Shown: positions 1-8,042 of the stretch, piece after piece
Position numbering within the stretch: the stretch's first letter is position 1
How the letters are laid out: each line of letters begins with the position of its first letter
Program-made: the position numbers and the translations under genes
Assembly: GCF_007954585.1 (NCBI RefSeq)
Contig: NZ_CP042382.1
Coordinates: 2,356,001-2,420,000 of the forward strand
DNA length: 64,000 nucleotides
Direction of reading: 5' to 3'
DNA from: Pistricoccus aurantiacus
GTDB lineage: Bacteria; Pseudomonadota; Gammaproteobacteria; Pseudomonadales; Halomonadaceae
Notes under the pieces: model-generated
What the model was told of the DNA's origin: nothing
Databases searched by the model: none
The model's input: the letters and a program-made list of their open reading frames with translations, nothing else

Positions 1-1
1 G

Positions 2-373
2 CAGGATCCCGCCAAGCATCTGCTGATCTTCGCGGTGGCAGGCACGCCCACAGGGTTCGTCAACATCACCCAGCATCAGCAGGGACCCATCGCCGATTGG
101 GGCTTCTATCTTGCGCCTGAGGCGCCTCGTGGCACCGGCCGGCAGCTGGGTCAGTCGGCTCTCACGTTTGCCTTCGGCGAGCTGGGCCTGCACAAGCTCT
201 GCGGCCAGGCGCTGGCTTTTAATGAGCGCTCCATTCGCTTCCATCGACGGCTGGGTTTTCAGCAGGAAGGCCTATTGCGTGATCAATATTTCGATGGAGA
301 ACAGTTTCATTCAATGGTCTGCTTCGGTCTGTTGCACCACGAGTGGCCATCTCAATCAGGAGAGAGCATCTGA
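2..373 (+). CDS. pseH: PseH-like GNAT N-acetyltransferase, 5' end outside window
   Basis: The frame is open from base 2, so the start lies upstream of the window; it closes at TGA 371-373 after about 123 visible residues. The sequence is a GNAT acetyltransferase C-terminal half: a Gly-rich acetyl-CoA loop (PRGTGRQLG), then a KLCGQALAFNERSIRFHRRLGF segment typical of PseH and RimJ-like enzymes. PseH acetylates the 4-amino group of UDP-4-amino-4,6-dideoxy-beta-L-AltNAc with acetyl-CoA, the third step towards pseudaminic acid. The TGA overlaps the ATG of pseI (TGATG), which indicates translational coupling and supports the specific PseH call over a generic GNAT. pseB, pseC, pseF and pseG would be expected just upstream, out of view. 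Confidence 0.85.
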   Translation, partial: QDPAKHLLIFAVAGTPTGFVNITQHQQGPIADWGFYLAPEAPRGTGRQLGQSALTFAFGELGLHKLCGQALAFNERSIRFHRRLGFQQEGLLRDQYFDGEQFHSMVCFGLLHHEWPSQSGESI

Positions 374-1434
374 TGTCCCTCCCTCATATCACTATCGCCG
401 GACGGCGCATCGCCGCCGATGCGCCGCCTTACATCATCGCCGAACTCTCCGCCAATCATAACGGTAAGCTCGAGACTGCCCTGCAGATTATCGAAGAAGC
501 CAAGAAGGCCGGGGCGGATGCGGTCAAGCTGCAAACCTATCGCCCCGACACCATCACCCTCGACTGCGATAGCGAGGAATTTCGTATCAAAGGTGGGTTG
601 TGGGATGGGCGTACCCTCTATGAGCTCTACGAAGAAGCCCACATGCCCTGGGAATGGCACCAGCCGCTGTTCGAGCATGCGAGAAAGCTGGGTATCACCA
701 TCTTCAGTTCGCCCTTCGACAATACCGCCGTCGACCTGCTCGAAGACCTGAATGCGCCCGCCTACAAGATCGCCTCCTTCGAGGCCGTCGACCTGCCGCT
801 GATCGAATACGTTGCGCGCACCGGCAAGCCGATGATCATCTCCACCGGCATGGCGGATGCCAAGGAAATCCAGGAAGCCATCGATGCCGCGAAGGGTGCC
901 GGCTGTAAGGAGCTAGCCATCCTGCAGTGCGTGAGCGGCTATCCGGCGCCGGCGGAAGATTACAACCTGCGCACCATCCCCGACATGATCGAACGCTTCG
1001 GCTTGGTCACCGGCCTGTCGGACCACACCCTCGACAACACCACCGCCATCACCAGCGTCGCGCTGGGTGCCAGCCTGATTGAAAAGCACTTTACCCTCGA
1101 CCGTAACGGCGGCGGCCCGGATGACAGCTTCTCGCTGGAATCGAAAGAGCTTGAAGCCTTGTGCCGCGACAGCAAGACTGCCTGGCAAGCCCTTGGCAAA
1201 GTCGACTACGGACGTAAATCCAGCGAGCAGGGCAATGTACAGTTCCGCCGATCGCTGTACTTCGTCAAGGATCTCAAGGCAGGTGATATCATTACCGAGG
1301 ATGCGGTAAGGAGTGTCAGGCCGGGGTATGGATTGGCGCCGAAGTATCTGCAGTCCATTATGGGCAAGAGGGTAAAAGTGGATGTATCCGCCTACACACC
1401 ATCTAGTCTAGATGTCTTGAGCGAGCAAAAGTAG
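373..1434 (+). CDS. pseI: Pseudaminic acid synthase PseI
   Basis: 353-residue NeuB-family enzyme. It condenses 2,4-diacetamido-2,4,6-trideoxy-L-altrose with phosphoenolpyruvate to give pseudaminic acid in the cytoplasm. The N-terminal TIM barrel carries the family signatures IIAELSANHNG, ADAVKLQTY, FSSPFD, KIASFE and ISTGMA, plus GLSDHT and EKHFTLDR, which hold the metal and PEP ligands. The last ~65 residues form the antifreeze-like SAF domain (RSLYFVKDLKAGD onward). An in-frame ATG at 343 exists, but the ATG at 373 is preferred because it has an AGGAG ribosome-binding site at 358-363 and overlaps the pseH stop. Pseudaminate versus legionaminate or sialate specificity is supported mainly by the pseH neighbour and by overall similarity. 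Confidence 0.93.
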   Translation: MSLPHITIAGRRIAADAPPYIIAELSANHNGKLETALQIIEEAKKAGADAVKLQTYRPDTITLDCDSEEFRIKGGLWDGRTLYELYEEAHMPWEWHQPLFEHARKLGITIFSSPFDNTAVDLLEDLNAPAYKIASFEAVDLPLIEYVARTGKPMIISTGMADAKEIQEAIDAAKGAGCKELAILQCVSGYPAPAEDYNLRTIPDMIERFGLVTGLSDHTLDNTTAITSVALGASLIEKHFTLDRNGGGPDDSFSLESKELEALCRDSKTAWQALGKVDYGRKSSEQGNVQFRRSLYFVKDLKAGDIITEDAVRSVRPGYGLAPKYLQSIMGKRVKVDVSAYTPSSLDVLSEQK

Positions 1435-1435
1435 C

Positions 1436-2488
1436 ATGGTGTCGAAGTTTTATGTATTTGATATTATTACACCTTTCCATCTGATAAGTTCATTGGCCTT
1501 TTGTCTGTCGAAAGGGAGGCAAGGAGACTTAATTAATGTAAATATCATTCCAAGTATGAAGGGAGACTTGCTACTAGAAGAAGCTGATTTTATCACAACC
1601 AGTGGTATTAGAGTAATCATCAAGAAACAAGAATGCTGTGCGGGAATCAAAGATCTTTTCTCTTTTTTTCTGCACAGGTATCTGCGGTTCGAAAAAGTTA
1701 CTGAGAGTTGTATTTATATTGGGCATCATACTTACTTTAAACCAAGTTCTCTCTTTTTTCTCAAAGAAAAATACAAAGGAAAAGCTTTGAAAACTTTTTC
1801 TTTTGAAGAAGGTATAGGTTCCTACTCAAGTTTAAAACAGGAAAAAGAGGTGGCCTTAAGAGAAGGAAAAAAGTTCTACTTTTTAAAGTTTTTTCTAAAA
1901 AAAATATTTTCCACGCGCTTTTTTTTAAATTTTAAATGGGGTGTGATAGGAGCATCCGATTTTTCTAAAAAAGAAGTTAAAAAAAAATATACTGAGGCTT
2001 GTTTGGTATTAAAAAAAAGTATTTTTCTTAATGATGAAAAAAAAAGATCAGTTGTTCACAATAATAATCCCATGGTTATTTTTTTTTCCTCTCCATTGGT
2101 TGAACTTGGTGTTTTATCTCAACCTGAATTTTTTTTAATTTTAAAGAATATAGAAAATATATTTCTCGAAAAAGGTGTCGTAATGTATGTTAAAGCGCAC
2201 CCTTTGGAATACTCTAATGTAAGTAAGCGTTTCAAAGGCTTTCGGTTATATAACACAGAAATGCCTGCCGAAATCGCGTTAATTGATTCAGCTTGCAAGT
2301 ATGTGGCGGGGTTTAACTCAGGGGCGCTTATTACGGTGCCCATTCTTACGGGTATCGAAGCTATAAATTTTTACGAACTTTTACCTGAAAAAGCCAAGAA
2401 AAAATTAGCATTAAATAAAGAATTAAAGAAAATTTTTTGTGAACATGCAACAGAATATAGTGCATGGGCGGCGAAGTGCACTAAGTAG
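1436..2488 (+). CDS. Putative glycosyltransferase, polysialyltransferase-like (candidate nonulosonate transferase)
   Basis: 350-residue soluble protein starting two bases after the pseI stop. The gene is strikingly AT-rich, with long A and T runs, unlike pseI upstream and galE downstream, which points to horizontal acquisition. The N-terminus (FYVFDIITPFHLISSLAF) resembles the start of polysialyltransferase and GT52-type capsule transferases, which open with a similar P-x-x-L segment. Residues 253-258 (KAHPLE) and FNSGAL near residue 292 match the HP and S/T motifs of bacterial sialyltransferase superfamilies. Inference: because it directly follows pseI, it may transfer the pseudaminate residue from the CMP-sugar. 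The family call is moderate and the substrate is a guess from context. Confidence 0.6.
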   Translation: MVSKFYVFDIITPFHLISSLAFCLSKGRQGDLINVNIIPSMKGDLLLEEADFITTSGIRVIIKKQECCAGIKDLFSFFLHRYLRFEKVTESCIYIGHHTYFKPSSLFFLKEKYKGKALKTFSFEEGIGSYSSLKQEKEVALREGKKFYFLKFFLKKIFSTRFFLNFKWGVIGASDFSKKEVKKKYTEACLVLKKSIFLNDEKKRSVVHNNNPMVIFFSSPLVELGVLSQPEFFLILKNIENIFLEKGVVMYVKAHPLEYSNVSKRFKGFRLYNTEMPAEIALIDSACKYVAGFNSGALITVPILTGIEAINFYELLPEKAKKKLALNKELKKIFCEHATEYSAWAAKCTK

Positions 2489-2602
2489 CTCTAAAAAGTA
2501 GGTGATCTCAATGACTAAGTGCAATAGTATTGAGGGGTGCCAGCTTTTACAACGGCTTTCTTAAGCACGTTAGCCGCCAAGCTTAGTGAGGAGCATTTAA
2601 TA

Positions 2603-3826
2603 GTGGGAAGAAAGCTTAATTTTGGTTTTGGGGTTTTTCTTATATGTTTATTGCTTTCTAATATTTTCATATCAATAATTTCTCCATGGATTGGTGAAGT
2701 TTATTATCTTTTCCTTTCTGCTTTAGATATTTTGATTTTCTCTTTTATCGCATTAATTGTTTTGTTGATGAGAGGAGGGAAAGTTTCTTTCATAACAGTC
2801 ACATATCTATTGTTAATATTTTTTTATTATTTGATTGGTTTTTTTGCTATTGGTCCGATTCAGTCCACTATATATTTGAGGTTTCTTCTTTACCCTTTTT
2901 TGGGGCTTTTGATTTTAAAGAATCATCAGAAATTTGAGTTTGATAAATCACTGCTCATTAACTTTTTAGCAGCTATTTTTATAGCAATCCTTTTTTTTGA
3001 GATGGTTTTTACAGAACACTTTTTTAGAGTTTTTAATGTTTTAAGTTTTATGGATTTAAAAGGTAGAGATGTGGCGACAATAGAAGAATTGTTAGTTCAA
3101 TCTCATAGGCGTATTTTTAATTTCGAGATTTTTGAACAGTATAGAATCTATCGGCCTTGGGGAGTGATATTGCACCCTATAAGTTCTGCTTATGTGGCGG
3201 CTTTTTTCACTATCTATTACTTCATAAAAAACAAGTTTATAATTTCAGTTTTTTTTGTTTTCGCAACAATTTTATTTATGGCAAAAGGTCCATTCATAGC
3301 CTTGATTATTTCTCTATTTTCGGCGCTTCTATATAAAAATAGTAAGATCTTTACTCTTCCTGTTTTTTTAATATTAGCTGTTTTGACTAGCATTGTTTCG
3401 ATAGGGTGGGTAGTAAGGAATCCGCACATAGTTTCTTTGATATATTCTTTTTCATATTTAGGAGAGAACTTACTTGGTGAAGGAATAGGGTTTGCTGGAG
3501 CTTTGACATTAGAAGGAGATGAAGTTACATCATCTGGTCTAAAAGGGGAGTCTGTTCTTGCGCTTATGATTACGGGGATGGGGGTGGTAGGGGTGTTGGC
3601 TATTTTTCTTTTGCTAATAGATTACGTAAGGTTTTTTTCTAAAGTTTCTTACTTAGTTTTTACTTCTTATGGTGTTGTTTTTTGGTACTTTGTTTTGGTG
3701 ATGGGAAATTCTATTTTTCAAGAAGAGGCTTTTTCCCCTTATGCTATTATTCTGGCGGTAATGCTGAGCTTGATAGCTATCAAAAACAATCAGAGCTTGG
3801 CCGCAAATTCTGAGTGCAACACCTGA
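2603..3826 (+). CDS. Wzy-like O-antigen / polysaccharide polymerase
   Basis: About 407 residues with ten or more hydrophobic segments and no soluble domain, the profile of a Wzy oligosaccharide-repeat polymerase of the inner membrane. These join lipid-linked repeat units on the periplasmic side. A large loop lies between about residues 145 and 190 (from VFNVLSFMDLKGRD to YRPWGVILHPIS), as expected for the periplasmic loop. The frame is open from a GTG at 2537, but GTG 2603 is preferred because GAGGAG at 2588-2593 sits at proper spacing while the first GTG has none. The gene shares the extreme AT-richness of its upstream neighbour. Its last codons run into a hairpin that probably belongs to an IS30 remnant, so the C-terminus may have been remodelled. 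Wzy proteins diverge strongly, so the call rests on topology and context. Confidence 0.7.
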   Translation: MGRKLNFGFGVFLICLLLSNIFISIISPWIGEVYYLFLSALDILIFSFIALIVLLMRGGKVSFITVTYLLLIFFYYLIGFFAIGPIQSTIYLRFLLYPFLGLLILKNHQKFEFDKSLLINFLAAIFIAILFFEMVFTEHFFRVFNVLSFMDLKGRDVATIEELLVQSHRRIFNFEIFEQYRIYRPWGVILHPISSAYVAAFFTIYYFIKNKFIISVFFVFATILFMAKGPFIALIISLFSALLYKNSKIFTLPVFLILAVLTSIVSIGWVVRNPHIVSLIYSFSYLGENLLGEGIGFAGALTLEGDEVTSSGLKGESVLALMITGMGVVGVLAIFLLLIDYVRFFSKVSYLVFTSYGVVFWYFVLVMGNSIFQEEAFSPYAIILAVMLSLIAIKNNQSLAANSECNT

Positions 3827-3845
3827 CCCATTCGGTAAGGTGTTG
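3817..3845. repeat. 8-bp perfect inverted repeat at the wzy/IS30-remnant boundary
   Basis: CAACACCT at 3817-3824 is matched by AGGTGTTG at 3838-3845 around a 13-base loop. It spans the stop codon of the Wzy-like gene (TGA 3824-3826) and is followed at once by the ATG of the IS30-like fragment. No T-run follows, so it is not a standard intrinsic terminator. It may be subterminal structure of the insertion sequence, or it may attenuate transcription leaving the AT-rich genes. Confidence 0.5.
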
Positions 3846-3850
3846 TGTCC

Positions 3851-3991
3851 ATGTCCTATTCTGAACTCTGCATCGAAGAACGCGCCACGATTCAAGTCAG
3901 CCTCGAGCAAGGCTTGAGCATCAGGAAGGTGGCGGATCTGCTGCGGGCTCCACTCCTCACGCAGACGACGACGCATGCCTGGCCTGTATAG
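3851..3991 (+). pseudogene. IS30-family transposase, N-terminal remnant
   Basis: The ATG at 3851 opens a 46-residue frame beginning MSYSELCIEERATIQVSLEQ and continuing GLSIRKVADLLRAP. This is the helix-turn-helix N-terminus typical of IS30-family transposases (MSYSELSIEERATIQ... followed by SLRKIARLL...). After about 33 residues the similarity ends and the frame runs to a stop at 3989-3991; the catalytic DDE domain is absent. The rest of the element has been deleted, leaving a scar between the AT-rich wzy-like gene and the next glycosyltransferase. This kind of scar often marks cassette exchange in polysaccharide loci. Confidence 0.7.
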
Positions 3992-4215
3992 AACGCTGCT
4001 TGCGTACGGACTTTTCAGACAAATCCTTGTGATGTACAGAGACAGTGTTTGCCTGATCCAAGCCCTGATTAAGAAAATACTCTTTGTTCAGGCCAAATGC
4101 TAGAACAAAAATAAAGTCATCCGTCGCGAGCGTTTCCTTAGACGCTGAAAATTCAATTTTTAATATTTTTGGTGTTGCTTTATTTTTTATCTATATAGTT
4201 GATTAATCATAAAAA
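3992..4215. other. Intergenic stretch after the IS30 remnant, no gene seen
   Basis: About 220 bases with no convincing reading frame or RNA. The first part is of mixed composition and may be further degraded insertion-sequence DNA. From about 4140 it becomes very AT-rich and leads straight into the next gene, so a promoter for 4216 could lie here, but no clear -35/-10 pair stands out. Confidence 0.5.
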
Positions 4216-4935
4216 ATGAACCGTTTATTGTTTTTATTGAAGGAAAAGTCTAATAAGGAAAAAGAAATTTCCTGTAGAATAGTAACTTTTCTAAATCCGT
4301 ATTCTTATCTTATCGCCAGAAAAGAAATCGATATGTTAAGTCATTTAGACTGCATTCTATATGATGGGGTCTTACTGGTTTTTTTGATGCGTCTGGCAGG
4401 GAGCAATGTCCAGCGTACCAGTTTCGACATGACCTCTCTTGCACCAGTAGTATTTCGCGAAGCTAGCGAGTCCGGCAACGATATCTACTTTTTAGGTAGT
4501 GAGCCCGGCGTCGCGGACGAGGCCGTTGCGCGGTTCAAGCATGCATTCCCGAAGTTAAAGGTATGTGGTACACGACATGGCTTCTTCGCTAATGTACAAG
4601 AGCGGAACGATGTCATCGCTGAGTTAGTCGAGAAGAATCCTTCCATCGTAGTCGTCGGTATGGGCACTCCCGCGCAAGAAAAATTCCTTGTCGATCTTAA
4701 AGCAGCGGGCTGGATGGGTAAGGGCTACACTTGTGGCGGTTTTCTGCATCAGACTGCGCGTGGTGGTACCCAGTATTATCCCGAGTGGATGGATCGAATG
4801 AATCTTCGTTGGCTATATCGCATGATCGATGAGCCCAAACTGATACGTCGTTATTTTCTAGATTACCCAAAATTCATCCTTGTATTCGCTTACGATCTAA
4901 GTTGTTACTGGACGCAAATGTTGCGCCGGCGATAA
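4216..4935 (+). CDS. WecG/TagA/CpsF-family glycosyltransferase
   Basis: 239 residues covering the whole family. Visible landmarks are NPYSYLIARK and LYDGVLLVFLMRLAG in the N-terminal third; the central YFLGSEPGVADEA (nucleotide-sugar fold); IVVVGMGTPAQEKFL, the hallmark GxPxQE-type motif; and the C-terminal LRWLYRMIDEPKLIRRY. Members such as WecG (ManNAcA transfer to lipid I) and TagA act early in assembling lipid-linked surface polymers on the inner face of the membrane. The first ~60 codons are AT-rich and the rest is closer to the host average, so the gene itself may be a recombination boundary. The exact sugar donor cannot be read from the sequence. Confidence 0.88.
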   Translation: MNRLLFLLKEKSNKEKEISCRIVTFLNPYSYLIARKEIDMLSHLDCILYDGVLLVFLMRLAGSNVQRTSFDMTSLAPVVFREASESGNDIYFLGSEPGVADEAVARFKHAFPKLKVCGTRHGFFANVQERNDVIAELVEKNPSIVVVGMGTPAQEKFLVDLKAAGWMGKGYTCGGFLHQTARGGTQYYPEWMDRMNLRWLYRMIDEPKLIRRYFLDYPKFILVFAYDLSCYWTQMLRRR

Positions 4936-4945
4936 CCTTTCTGAG

Positions 4946-5035
4946 TCAAGTCAAGTCAAGTCAAGTCAAGTCAAGTCAAGTCAAGTCAAGTCAAGTCAAG
5001 TCAAGTCAAGTCAAGTCAAGTCAAGTCAGGTCAAG
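4946..5035. repeat. Pentanucleotide tandem repeat (TCAAG)x18
   Basis: Eighteen head-to-tail copies of TCAAG, perfect except for the 17th (TCAGG). The tract starts 10 bases after the stop of the WecG-like gene and ends about 290 bases before galE. The 5-base unit is not a multiple of three and such arrays are prone to slipped-strand change in length. Here no real gene is read through it, so a length change would alter spacing or mRNA structure between the two genes rather than a reading frame. Confidence 0.95.
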
Positions 5036-5328
5036 AGTACAAGAGGTCATCGTTTTTATATTTTTCACGAGTCATAGCGATACTGCTTGAGAATGATGCG
5101 TTGGCTGAGTACTACCATCACAAATATTTGCACTAATTATCGATACACTGATAAAGCAGACCACCGAGCTTACCCCGCAACCTACCGTAGGGCTGCTACG
5201 TTGTGGTATTTTTGTAACGTTTCTTTAGCAGATACTGAAGATCGCTGCCACTGTCACATTTCACCAGTGGGGGAGCGAATGAATGTTGATGTCAAGTGCT
5301 TAAATGAGTGAGTAAGCGAGAGGATTCA
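5036..5328. other. Intergenic region between the TCAAG array and galE, no gene seen
   Basis: A 74-codon frame exists here (5087-5311), but its product has no recognisable family, no good ribosome-binding site and implausible composition, so it is not called. The region probably holds the galE leader. GAGAGG at 5318-5323 is the galE ribosome-binding site. Confidence 0.5.
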
Positions 5329-6360
5329 ATGGCGATTCTGGTTACAGGAGGCGCGGGCTATATCGGCATACATACTGTTGTAGAGCTTACTGAAGCTGGG
5401 TTCAATGTTGTCGTGATCGATAATCTGTTCAATGGAAGTGTCTTGGCTTTAAAGCGAGCTGAAAAAATCACTGGAAAGGCTATCGGTTTTGTCGAGGGTG
5501 ATATTCGAGACCGAGCTTTGCTGGATAAAGTATTTGCCGAACACGATATTGATACGGTGATTCATTTCGCAGGCCTGAAAGCAGTGGGAGAAAGCTTCAA
5601 TAGACCATTAGCTTATTATGAAAATAATGTCTGCGGCACTATAGTGCTCTGCCAAGCGATGGAGGCTGCGAGCGTAAGGCGGCTCATTTTTAGTTCTTCA
5701 GCAACGGTGTATGGAAGCGAGTCCCCTGTACCCTATGTGGAAACCACACCGCGCGGTACTACCTCCAATCCATATGGCTCCTCCAAAGCAATGGTGGAGA
5801 AGCTGCTCGAGGATCTGGTGGTAGCCGACAAGCGCTGGTCGGTAGCACTATTGAGATACTTCAATCCTATCGGAGCACATCCTTCTGGCTTGATCGGTGA
5901 GGATCCGCAGGGCATCCCTAATAATCTAATACCCTTTATCGCCCAAGTTGCTGTCGGGCGGCAAGATGCACTGACAATTTTCGGCAATGACTACCCGACT
6001 AAGGACGGCACCTGTGAGCGAGACTATCTCCATGTCGTAGACTTGGCTATCGGCCATCTTAAAGCCCTGAAGGCAGTAAGCGAGCCGGGCGTTTCCATCT
6101 TTAATCTGGGGGCCGGGCAGAGTGTCTCGGTGCTCGAGATGGTGAAGAGCTTCACTCGTGTGACTGGAGTAAAGATATCGTATTGTTTCGGTGCTCGACG
6201 TGCGGGTGATTTGCCTGTTTTCTGGGCGGATGCCACCAAGGCTATGAAGGAATTGGGATGGGTTGCCGAGAAAACGTTAGACGACATGATGGCCGACACG
6301 TGGCGCTGGCAAGCAAGCAATCCGCACGGTTACGAAGTGCGAGATGAGAAGGTTCAGTAG
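5329..6360 (+). CDS. galE: UDP-glucose 4-epimerase GalE
   Basis: 343-residue extended short-chain dehydrogenase that interconverts UDP-glucose and UDP-galactose (or their N-acetyl forms) using tightly bound NAD+. TGGAGYIG at residues 6-13 binds NAD; SSSATVYG near 122-129 supplies the catalytic Ser/Thr; Y149-x-x-x-K153 is the catalytic pair; RYFNPIGAHPSG and RDYLHVVDLA are GalE signatures. The frame is open from 5308, but ATG 5329 is chosen for its GAGAGG site six bases upstream and because GalE proteins begin directly at the first beta strand. It supplies UDP-Gal/GalNAc for the polysaccharide made by the surrounding genes. Confidence 0.95.
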   Translation: MAILVTGGAGYIGIHTVVELTEAGFNVVVIDNLFNGSVLALKRAEKITGKAIGFVEGDIRDRALLDKVFAEHDIDTVIHFAGLKAVGESFNRPLAYYENNVCGTIVLCQAMEAASVRRLIFSSSATVYGSESPVPYVETTPRGTTSNPYGSSKAMVEKLLEDLVVADKRWSVALLRYFNPIGAHPSGLIGEDPQGIPNNLIPFIAQVAVGRQDALTIFGNDYPTKDGTCERDYLHVVDLAIGHLKALKAVSEPGVSIFNLGAGQSVSVLEMVKSFTRVTGVKISYCFGARRAGDLPVFWADATKAMKELGWVAEKTLDDMMADTWRWQASNPHGYEVRDEKVQ

Positions 6361-6467
6361 GCGTTTGGCAAGTAGATGATACATACCAGCTTCTTCTGAC
6401 TCAACACTTTGAATAATACCAAGGACACTAGCGGTGGTATATAGAAACTGTATTTACGAGTGGCAAG

Positions 6468-7823
6468 ATGTACCGGTGTAGCTTTTGGGAAGTGCCTGAA
6501 TATTGGAACTGCCCAAGAGCTATGTGGTGCCTAGGAGTGGCGGGACTGCTGGGCTATGCTGCATTGCGTATGCTATGGGGTGAGGTAGGAGACTTGAGTG
6601 GCACACTGATGGCCATGTTGGGTCTGATTGCTGTGCTGATATACGGTCGTGGTATTCGAAGCTCCGCGGTTCTCTGGCTGTTACTCGCTGCGCTTCTTGT
6701 TCAGACACTGTCATGGGGGCTTGGCTATCTGCATCACCCGGAATGGGTGGCCGATAATCCCCAGTTAGATCGTCTCGCTAAACTGTTTATCTTCATTGCT
6801 GTCGCCTGGTGGCTTGGAGGGAGCACGCGAAATACTCTCTTGGTTTGGGGAATAGCAGTAGCCGGCTATCTGGTTGCGTCTTTTACCTTGGGTGGGGGTG
6901 TTGCCGAGTGGTTGCGCGGGCTTGGCGGAGAGCGCGTTGGCTTCGGAGTGAGAAACCTTCAACATGGCTCCATGCTGTTCGGAGTAGCACTGATCGGTGT
7001 CGTGATATTCACCCAACGTTTCGTGATGTCTGGCATGCGTGTCGTATGGTGGCGAGCTCTTATCTGGCTGATTGTGTTTGGGCTCTGTGTGACAGGTGTC
7101 TTTATCGGTCAGACACGTGCTGTTTGGCTGGGAACGCTGACCGCATTTCTTGTAGCGGGCTGTTTGGGCTCTCTATGGGCGTTAATGAAAAGCCAGGGAC
7201 GTCACATTGCCAAGCCGCTATTGATCTGCTTGTCAGTTGTACTAGTGGTATCGCTAGTTGCCGTCTTGGCTTTCAAAAAGCCGTTAATGGCACGTATCAC
7301 ACAAGAGTCCCAGGTCGTCGCACAGGTTCTGCAAGGCGATGTGGAGCAGATACCCTATACTAGTATCGGCACACGCATTAATAGTTGGATAGCAGCTAGT
7401 GAATGGATTAAACAGCGGCCATTTGTCGGCTGGGGGAGTGAAGGTCGTGCCCTAGTGATGGAACACACCGCATGGTTGAATCCAGCTGTAAAGGCACAGT
7501 ATGGGCATTTACATAATTTTCTGTTGGAGATTTGGGTAGCCTATGGCGTGCTTGGCATATTGGTAATTATGGCATTAGCAACTTGGATTGCTCGAGGAAC
7601 CTGGCTTGCTTGGCGCAGTGGTATCATACCAAATGATATTGCTTTGTTTGGTATTTCTTTTTTCTTTTACTGGGTATTCGTCAATCAGTTCGAGTCCTAT
7701 AATTCGTTTGGTACGGGCGTATATGTGCACAATCTTGTTTTAGGCGGCCTTGTGACTCATATCTGGCGCTGGCAATCGATGACGGACAAGAATGTATTCT
7801 TCACTCTAGGCTCACGTAAATGA
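6468..7823 (+). CDS. O-antigen ligase family membrane protein (WaaL-like)
   Basis: 451 residues with about ten to twelve hydrophobic helices and a large periplasmic loop between about residues 275 and 360. The loop carries the family's hallmark IGTRINSW followed by H347-x-H349-N350 (HLHNFLLEIWVAYGVLG), matching the Wzy_C/WaaL signature with its essential His. WaaL moves the finished polymer from undecaprenyl diphosphate to lipid A-core; the same fold also serves some polymerases and protein O-oligosaccharyltransferases. Because a separate Wzy-like gene lies upstream, ligase is favoured, but a second polymerase cannot be excluded. The extreme N-terminus (MYRCSFWEVPEYWNCPRAMW) looks unusual and a later start is possible. 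Confidence 0.78.
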   Translation: MYRCSFWEVPEYWNCPRAMWCLGVAGLLGYAALRMLWGEVGDLSGTLMAMLGLIAVLIYGRGIRSSAVLWLLLAALLVQTLSWGLGYLHHPEWVADNPQLDRLAKLFIFIAVAWWLGGSTRNTLLVWGIAVAGYLVASFTLGGGVAEWLRGLGGERVGFGVRNLQHGSMLFGVALIGVVIFTQRFVMSGMRVVWWRALIWLIVFGLCVTGVFIGQTRAVWLGTLTAFLVAGCLGSLWALMKSQGRHIAKPLLICLSVVLVVSLVAVLAFKKPLMARITQESQVVAQVLQGDVEQIPYTSIGTRINSWIAASEWIKQRPFVGWGSEGRALVMEHTAWLNPAVKAQYGHLHNFLLEIWVAYGVLGILVIMALATWIARGTWLAWRSGIIPNDIALFGISFFFYWVFVNQFESYNSFGTGVYVHNLVLGGLVTHIWRWQSMTDKNVFFTLGSRK

Positions 7824-8042
7824 CGCAATCAACTTGTGCATGAATACATGCAGGATAGCCAAGCTTTCATGGAAGCGCTAAATAATGCCAAGTGCTACAC
7901 ACTCATGCTGTTCTCAACTTATAATAAGATGCGTGACTATACGCACGCTCATATTAATATTGTTAATAAAAAGCTGCCATCTTTATTGTAAATGATTATT
8001 CTTGTCAAGTTAGTATGAAAACGAATATCTACATGAATGTGA

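Noticed and set aside
4946..5035. CRISPR-like array
   Set aside because: The unit is 5 bases with no spacers, so it is a simple sequence repeat.
4902..5090. Open frame through the TCAAG array giving a repetitive SQVKS peptide
   Set aside because: It exists only because the repeat lacks stop codons; it starts inside the glycosyltransferase gene in another frame.
5087..5311. 74-codon open frame between the TCAAG array and galE
   Set aside because: No ribosome-binding site, odd composition, overlaps the galE leader and matches no family.
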